A stretch of DNA of 64,000 nt. It comes from Fennellomyces sp. T-0311 (Eukaryota; Mucoromycota; Mucoromycetes; Mucorales; Lichtheimiaceae). The stretch spans positions 124,001 to 188,000 of the forward strand of contig JALLLT010000001.1 of NCBI GenBank assembly GCA_025266875.1. The letters run 5' to 3'. This document shows, one piece after another, positions 59,277 through 64,000 of the stretch; the first letter of the stretch is position 1; every line of letters starts with the position of its first letter. Made by a program: the position numbers and the translations under genes. The notes beneath the pieces are model-generated. The model was not told where the DNA came from, did not search any database, and saw only the letters and a list, made by a program, of their open reading frames with translations.

Positions 59277-59546
59277 AGCCGGAGCGTCAATGGCCTGCGG
59301 AATGGAGTTTAAAGTAACGCATAGAAAAATAGATGCAGCTTTATCCAAGACGCGGATCTGAGTACTTTAATCGGGTACCTGCATATCGTATGTGCCTATA
59401 CCGAATTTAGAAGCTGGAGCGTCAATATCCTGTGTAATAAAGTTTAAAGTAACCTATAGAAAAATAGATGCAGCTTTATTCAAGATGTGTGTCTGGGTAC
59501 TTTAGTCGGGTACCTGCATATCATTTGTGCTCGTACCGAATTTAGA
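59277..59546 (+). repeat. tandem duplication, 2 x 135 bp
   Basis: Two head-to-tail copies, 59277-59411 and 59412-59546. Both contain GGAGCGTCAAT, AGTTTAAAGTAAC, TAGAAAAATAGATGCAGCTT, CGGGTACCTGCATATC and ACCGAATTTAGA at the same spacing. Identity is roughly 80-85%. No open frame spans them. Confidence 0.9.
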
Positions 59547-60038
59547 TACCTATTCGTCTACACGCATCTGTGAAATAAAAATGCGTTATACGAGTTTTCA
59601 GAATAGAGAAGAAAACACTTGTAGTCTATGCCTAAACATTTGCTTTGTATATCAAAGTGTACGAAATGTAGGAGTGTGGCTCACGTTAGAATTGAGCAAC
59701 TAGAAAATACTGAAAATAATTTAAAGTACGTAGCTGTCATGTCGATGTACGCGTGTTGTTTTGTATTATAAACTGAATATGGACTTAATAGCATGAAAAT
59801 TAGGTGCATCTGTGTTTAGATTTACCGAAGAGAGTGTGTTGACAACAATGAAAATATGCGAGTAGCTGTGTGCTGCTTTTTTTCCTAATCAATTTCAGAC
59901 CAATTTTTTTCGATGGTCCGTAGTCAATTTAGACCGACATTTTTTTTCCTGACCAATTCCAGAACAACATGCTCCAGGTACCGTATACGCAGAGGGGATC
60001 AGCTTGTAGGATTATTATTTTTAAACGGAAACGCTGGT
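59547..60038. other. AT-rich intergenic region
   Basis: Nothing recognised except short direct words such as GACCAATT (near 59897 and 59951). Confidence 0.4.
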
Positions 60039-60269
60039 TTATTTTAAACATGCGTTTGACCCGTTGCATCGGCCTGGACGACTAATTGTATCGCCGCACT
60101 TGGTGCATTTCCGCGGCTTGCAAACTCTCCTTACACCTGCAGAGAGTATAGATATACGGTAGTTACTATTACTAGACAACGACGCATATACCTCGTTCTC
60201 GCTACTAATACCGTATTGCTCTAAATATTGAGGTGTTGGCGGTGGCTGATATGCTTGAACAGATGGCAA
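60039..60269 (-). pseudogene. C-terminal zinc-knuckle fragment, transposon-type
   Basis: The frame ends VCKPRKCTKCGDTISRPGRC NGSNACLK, a Cys-x2-Cys-x8-Cys-x5-Cys arrangement like the knuckles at the end of transposase and LINE-type proteins. A possible acceptor (CTGCAG) precedes GVRRVCKPRK. Upstream frames (60221-60421) shift, so no full gene can be built. The parent element is not identified. Confidence 0.4.
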
Positions 60270-60802
60270 GTGGACGACAATACCCTCGGCGATGGTGCAA
60301 AGCTGTAAATGCAGCAGTAGTGATACTTATTGGTGCAGGATGCAAAATTGATTATACTTGTGGTCGAGAGGGAGCTGCAGGAGGAATCGGCATTGAGATT
60401 GATTCGGGTATTTGCTCGCATACTGCTGGACGTCTCTGTTTGGGCCTCATAGATTTTTTTCAGATTGACTCAAGCAGTGAGTTTGTCGGCTGTTATATCC
60501 AACTTTAACATAACCACTGATCATTATCTCTGAACGGTTATCTCCCACTTTCCTTTTTCGTAAAACCCATTCATGCAGACATATCTTCCATATCCAGCAT
60601 ATTGTCATAGACGTTATCATGAACGCGTGTCAACAGCTATCACATAGCTTATCATTATTCGTTATGCACCGGCTCTATAAGGATAGACATCATTCGTTCC
60701 TCAATAACACCCCAACATGACATACGTAATGGTTATACAGGTATAATCATGTTATAACCTTGGATAACATTGGTAATAGGAAGTCTCATCCACGATAAGC
60801 AT

Positions 60803-61163
60803 TTAATATGAATAGAGCGAACTCTTCATTAATAAACTACAGTTTTCTGAGACTTGTTGACTTTTATTGTTACTTTTCGATACTCGGTACTTCGCTCTTA
60901 CCTCATCTGTGATAGTATTTACTGTATTACGTTCCTTAGGCCAATCAATGAGGTGTGCTTGAATGTTTTCAGGCGCCTTGTAATAAGAGATACGCCTGTC
61001 GTCTGTTTCCTTTGACCATAGTTGTGCAAACGAATCCAATCCTCGAAAACAGTTGATATTCTTGATCGGTATGAATTAGGGCTCCAAAACGGGCCATGTC
61101 CGAACCAGAATTAAAGTGGCCCGCCCGACGAAATCTACAGTGTGAACGATCTTCATGCAACAA
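60803..61163 (-). pseudogene. remnant of a transposon-type C-terminal region
   Basis: Two overlapping minus-strand frames read coherently if shifted: GSDMARFGALIHTDQEYQLF SRIGF, then FAQLWSKETDDRRISYYKAP ENIQAHLIDWPKERN and NTITDEVRAKYRVSK. This resembles the C-terminal region of DUF6729-type element proteins. It lies downstream, on the same strand, of the DUF6729-like pseudogene, so both may be pieces of one element split by the hairpin repeats. A frame break is needed near 61020. Confidence 0.4.
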
Positions 61164-61627
61164 TGACTAATGTGGAAGTGAAACGGGGTTCCGCCTTGTG
61201 TTATCGTATATGATGTTTGGGCAAAAGTTGTCTTTATTATATTAGATCACCAAATTGCTATCTCACACTTTATTGGAATAGCAAGACGCCAACAGGCTAC
61301 TACCTCATTTATTTGTAATTCCGCGTGCCAAAGGCAGAGGCAGATTGCAGCAAACAACAACGACCAAAGAAGCACAAAAAGCCGAAGTGACACCCTGAGA
61401 CAAACCGCCAATTCGACATCGCAAATGGCGCAGGAATGCTTTCAGCTTTGTATTTTTTCAGCTACTTTTTTTCCTCGCAATATTCTTTAAATGGAATTCA
61501 GGCTCGATGTCCGAGAATATCAAAAAAGCAGATCGCCCATAATGCTTCAGAACGAATTGTTAATAACCACATACAATACTGCTCGACCATATATGTTTTC
61601 CATACAGCTCAATTTTACCACACGACT

Positions 61628-61895
61628 CAACTTTGACTTACCAGCACGCCATTCCATTTCGACATTGTGCGTCCTAATCAAGAAAAGGGTGGCTGCGTAC
61701 ATACTGTAACAGCACATACACAGCCACCCTTTTTGGTTTTTATACAGGAACACGCTTTTTTTTCTTGACGACGACCTTTGCACACGATGCAACTTTGTGT
61801 TTACCGGCACTCCATTCCATTTCGACATTGTGCGTCCTAATCAAGAAAAGGGTGGCTGCGTACATACGGTAATAGTATATACACAGCCACCCTTT
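61628..61895 (+). repeat. two tandem repeats, each with a 12-13-bp perfect hairpin
   Basis: Copies 61628-61735 and 61790-61895 are offset by about 163 bp and nearly identical over CCATTCCATTTCGACATTGT, GCGTCCTAATCAAGAAAAGG and CACAGCCACCCTTT. Each holds inverted arms AAAAGGGTGGCTG and CAGCCACCCTTTT (61683-61695 with 61721-61733; 61846-61858 with 61884-61895) around a loop of about 25 nt. The copies lie inside a decayed transposon region. They may be MITE-like inserts or structured ends of an element. Confidence 0.85.
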
Positions 61896-61969
61896 CTGTT
61901 TTTCAAACAGGTACGCTCGGTCAAGCGCACTTCGCAAGATGAAGGATACTTATGGTAACCCTTTCTTCT

Positions 61970-62953
61970 TTATGTGATGGCTTTCCGCGAAGCACCACGC
62001 ATCATTGTCAGCAAGTCAATCAACGGTCGAATATGATCCATCAACGCGTTGTAGACCCCTCTGAGGTAACTGGCAGAGAGTAAGTGGGCAATATAATCCT
62101 GCTTGTCAGAAAAACTGGAGAAGTCTCGCACCGATGTTGACTGAAAATGCTGCAGGACAGGCAGCATGGATTTGCAAAGTTCATCGGCTGTGTTCAGATA
62201 CTGAAGTTCGAGTCATGCATTCTTTAGCCGGTGTAGTTCATGCAAACCGTTTCGACCAACAGAATTTTGCGCGCTTGGTGTTAGAAAATCAGCAAGCTTC
62301 GCGGACACAGCACTACGATGGGTAAGATGCGCAGGGGATTCAGTCAAGAGTTCAGGTGTAATTCTCGTTGCAACCCTTTTACTTTTTCTCATCGACGCCA
62401 CTACATTCTCTGTTACGAGAAACATAGCGCATTGACATCAGGTGACCGAATTAAATTGACGTTACAGAACGCAACGAATTGTACTAGCAATAAAAGTGTG
62501 TACCTGGTGAGATCGGCCACGCGGCGTGCATATGGCGTTTTGTAGTATCCTTTTGTACGTAGATTGATTTTACATTCTGGGCAGCTAAGGCCTTTGCGGA
62601 TCAAAATATGCGATATCCACAGGAACACCCGAGGAAGGTACCAAGTCGTTCGATCCAGTTTCTTTCTGAGTGCGAAAAAGGGCGTTGACGGTAGATCTGC
62701 TTGGATTTTGGACAGATATTTGGATATAGGGCTATGTTTTCGTGCAGCATCCGGGTCGGTACTGACATCTTCATCTTCGTCTTCATCATCCTCGTCGTCG
62801 CTTTCTCCATATGATCCTCGCCAGCTTTGCAGAACTAGGCTCCTCGATATCAGGCAACCGTATTGTCTCAAATTAGATATTGATCCCTCCGTCTTCGTCA
62901 ATATTAGCCTCTTCCTCGGCGTTGGGGTTGTCTTTTGCGTTTGCAGGCCCCAT
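61970..62953 (-). pseudogene. DUF6729-like transposon protein, broken
   Basis: From the ATG at 62953 (MGPANAKDNPNAEEEANIDE) on, the minus strand holds an acidic region (SDDEDDEDEDEDVSTD), then RKKLDRTTWYLPRVFLWISH and GLSCPECKINLRTKGYYKTP with YARRVADLTR. That is the conserved start of DUF6729-type proteins. An intron or break near 62509 leads to THRSAVSAKLADFLTPSAQN, SVGRNGLHELHRLKNA, a TGA near 62210, and then LQYLNTADELCKSMLPVLQH and SYLRGVYNALMDHIRPLIDL. The TGA, and the frame change near 62890, mark it as defective. Such proteins are multicopy in Mucorales genomes and probably belong to DNA transposons. Confidence 0.62.
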
Positions 62954-63189
62954 ATCCTTATCCGCAGTTTCCTATCACTATTGCACGTTTAGCACTTGCA
63001 CCTCGTTTTACACACATTCTATTCCAAAAGCCTACTCTAGAATCACTCCCGTCCTCAGAATGTTCGCTTACTGCAGTCTCCAGTGGTGCCTGATTATGCT
63101 CTCATTCCTGAGGTGCCTATACAACGCAACAATTATATAAGCGACTGGTCCTTCAGCCCAACAAGCGATATCCTTAGTTCAAAAAGTAT

Positions 63190-64000
63190 TTGTTTTATTG
63201 GAAAACTATGAGACCTGCCCCTATAGGGATGTGGTCGCTTCCTTGCGGTACAAATGTATAGATGTAAAATAAAGGAGCTGATGCCATGTCTGAAAAAACC
63301 CTAATTGGGAAAAAGACAGGCGGGGGCAGTAGAAGGTTATTAAAAGTAGTGCGAAGAAAAGAACTGGGTAGGCATGATGTCAAATAAAATTGCTGGGGAT
63401 ATAAAAGTGTGACCCCTCTATGGGCTATTTCTTGTGGTTGTGGGTGCGCTGCCTTGTAGGGCCTCTTCTGGCGCGGGTTCGTCCTCATCGTACTCTTCAT
63501 CGGGGTGACTCAGTTTGTCGATTTTACGAAGGACATGTAGGAGTGCTGGCCATGCCTTCTTCCATTTACCACGGGTCAGACCAGTATCTGAACGTGGTAA
63601 GCTATTCATTATGTGGTCAAGGGCCTGTGTCTCGTTACGCTGGTCCGATATTGGGCCAAATACTTCGAGTAGTTCTTGATATAAAGGCCGAAGTAATGGA
63701 CAGTTAGTGTAGTGCTCCCTATTGGCTGCCACAGCACCACATTCGCAATTCTTGAGCGGGTATGATGGGAGCCAGTGCATACGCCACTTAACCAGTCGGT
63801 GTCTGTCCTTGGAGGAGGCCGCCAGGTATAAGATCGGATCAATAAGTCGGTAAGGTCGGAGGCACCGGATAGACTTGTACATGCTGCACCGAGAGGTAAA
63901 CTCTTCGTCCCGTTTCTTGTCAATTGCCTCCGCTACTGGATTCCTTGGCGGGGTCAGTCCGGTCAGAAGCTTTTTATACTGTTGATGGAGGGGATTGGTC
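63190..64000 (-). mobile_element. 3' end of a LINE-type (non-LTR) retrotransposon
   Basis: The partial reading frame 63418-64000 is followed on the minus strand by about 220 bp of non-coding sequence ending in CCAATAAAACAAATAC, a 3' UTR with a polyadenylation-type signal. No LTR is visible. The 5' part is beyond the right edge. The poly-A tail is weak, so the exact 3' boundary is uncertain. Confidence 0.6.
63418..64000 (-). CDS. C-terminal part of a LINE reverse-transcriptase polyprotein (partial)
   Basis: Open on the minus strand from the right edge to a TAG at 63418, at least 193 residues. It includes TSRCSMYKSIRCLRPYRLID, then DRHRLVKWRMHWLPSYPLKN and CECGAVAANREHYTNCPLLR. The last is the Cys-x-Cys-x8-His-x4-Cys knuckle found at the end of Tad/L1-like polyproteins, after the reverse-transcriptase and RNase H domains, which would lie outside the window. 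The tail is acidic (DEEYDEDEPAPEEALQ). No stop interrupts it, so this copy may be recent. Domain identity is inferred from the knuckle and its context. Confidence 0.65.
   Translation of the reverse strand, partial: TNPLHQQYKKLLTGLTPPRNPVAEAIDKKRDEEFTSRCSMYKSIRCLRPYRLIDPILYLAASSKDRHRLVKWRMHWLPSYPLKNCECGAVAANREHYTNCPLLRPLYQELLEVFGPISDQRNETQALDHIMNSLPRSDTGLTRGKWKKAWPALLHVLRKIDKLSHPDEEYDEDEPAPEEALQGSAPTTTRNSP

Overview
The window looks like nuclear DNA of an early-diverging fungus, most likely Mucoromycota (Mucorales-like). The genes are intron-rich with short introns of about 50-90 nt. Protein families are fungal or pan-eukaryotic (Zds1, Tup1, Ppz phosphatase, DUF3684, Rpo41). Wrecked copies of expanded families of the kind I associate with Mucorales lie between them. 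The genus cannot be fixed from sequence alone. Exon borders were read by hand from GT/GC..AG sites, reading-frame continuity and family conservation. No tRNA or rRNA gene and no CRISPR array was recognised.

Layout. 1-4990 is AT-rich and gene-poor and holds two old copies of a dispersed repeat about 1.77 kb apart. 4991-22106 is a housekeeping block: a FetA/STAR1-like ABC ATPase, a two-finger C2H2 regulator, a Ppz-type phosphatase next to a Zds1-like protein, an ELO-type elongase, a TFIIIC WD40 subunit, the mitochondrial RNA polymerase and ribosomal protein eL33. A TA-flanked MITE lies between the TFIIIC and RNA polymerase genes. 22107-37025 is a decayed accessory stretch. It has pseudogenes of an HMG-box-like family, a family with a possible PD-(D/E)XK signature (one long copy and one C-terminal scrap), a TPR/F-box protein and a Pro/Ser-rich protein. 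The only clearly intact gene there is 4-hydroxyphenylpyruvate dioxygenase.

37026-54621 is a very compact block. It contains the Tup1 corepressor, an unidentified coiled-coil protein, a possible small plus-strand gene, the Polycomb PRC2 subunit EED, the CFIm25/NUDT21 3'-processing factor, cytochrome oxidase subunit 6a, complex I subunit NDUFB7, a 1715-residue DUF3684 (sacsin-like GHKL ATPase) protein, lumazine synthase and a sulfotransferase-fold protein. Two divergent pairs (EED/NUDT21 and COX6A/NDUFB7) have only 112 and 159 bp between start codons. Two convergent pairs have stop codons 23-29 bp apart.

55353-58436 is an unusual intact 985-residue gene of unknown family with a possible GIY-YIG-like nuclease core and a Cys/His zinc site. 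58437-64000 is transposon-dominated: a 135-bp tandem duplication, a zinc-knuckle fragment, a broken DUF6729-type element carrying two tandem hairpin repeats, and the 3' end of a LINE-type retrotransposon running off the right edge.

The intact genes cover gene regulation (Tup1, EED, C2H2, TFIIIC), growth and phosphatase control (Ppz, Zds1), mitochondrial expression and respiration (Rpo41, Cox6a, NDUFB7) and metabolism (HPPD, lumazine synthase, elongase). They do not form one pathway.
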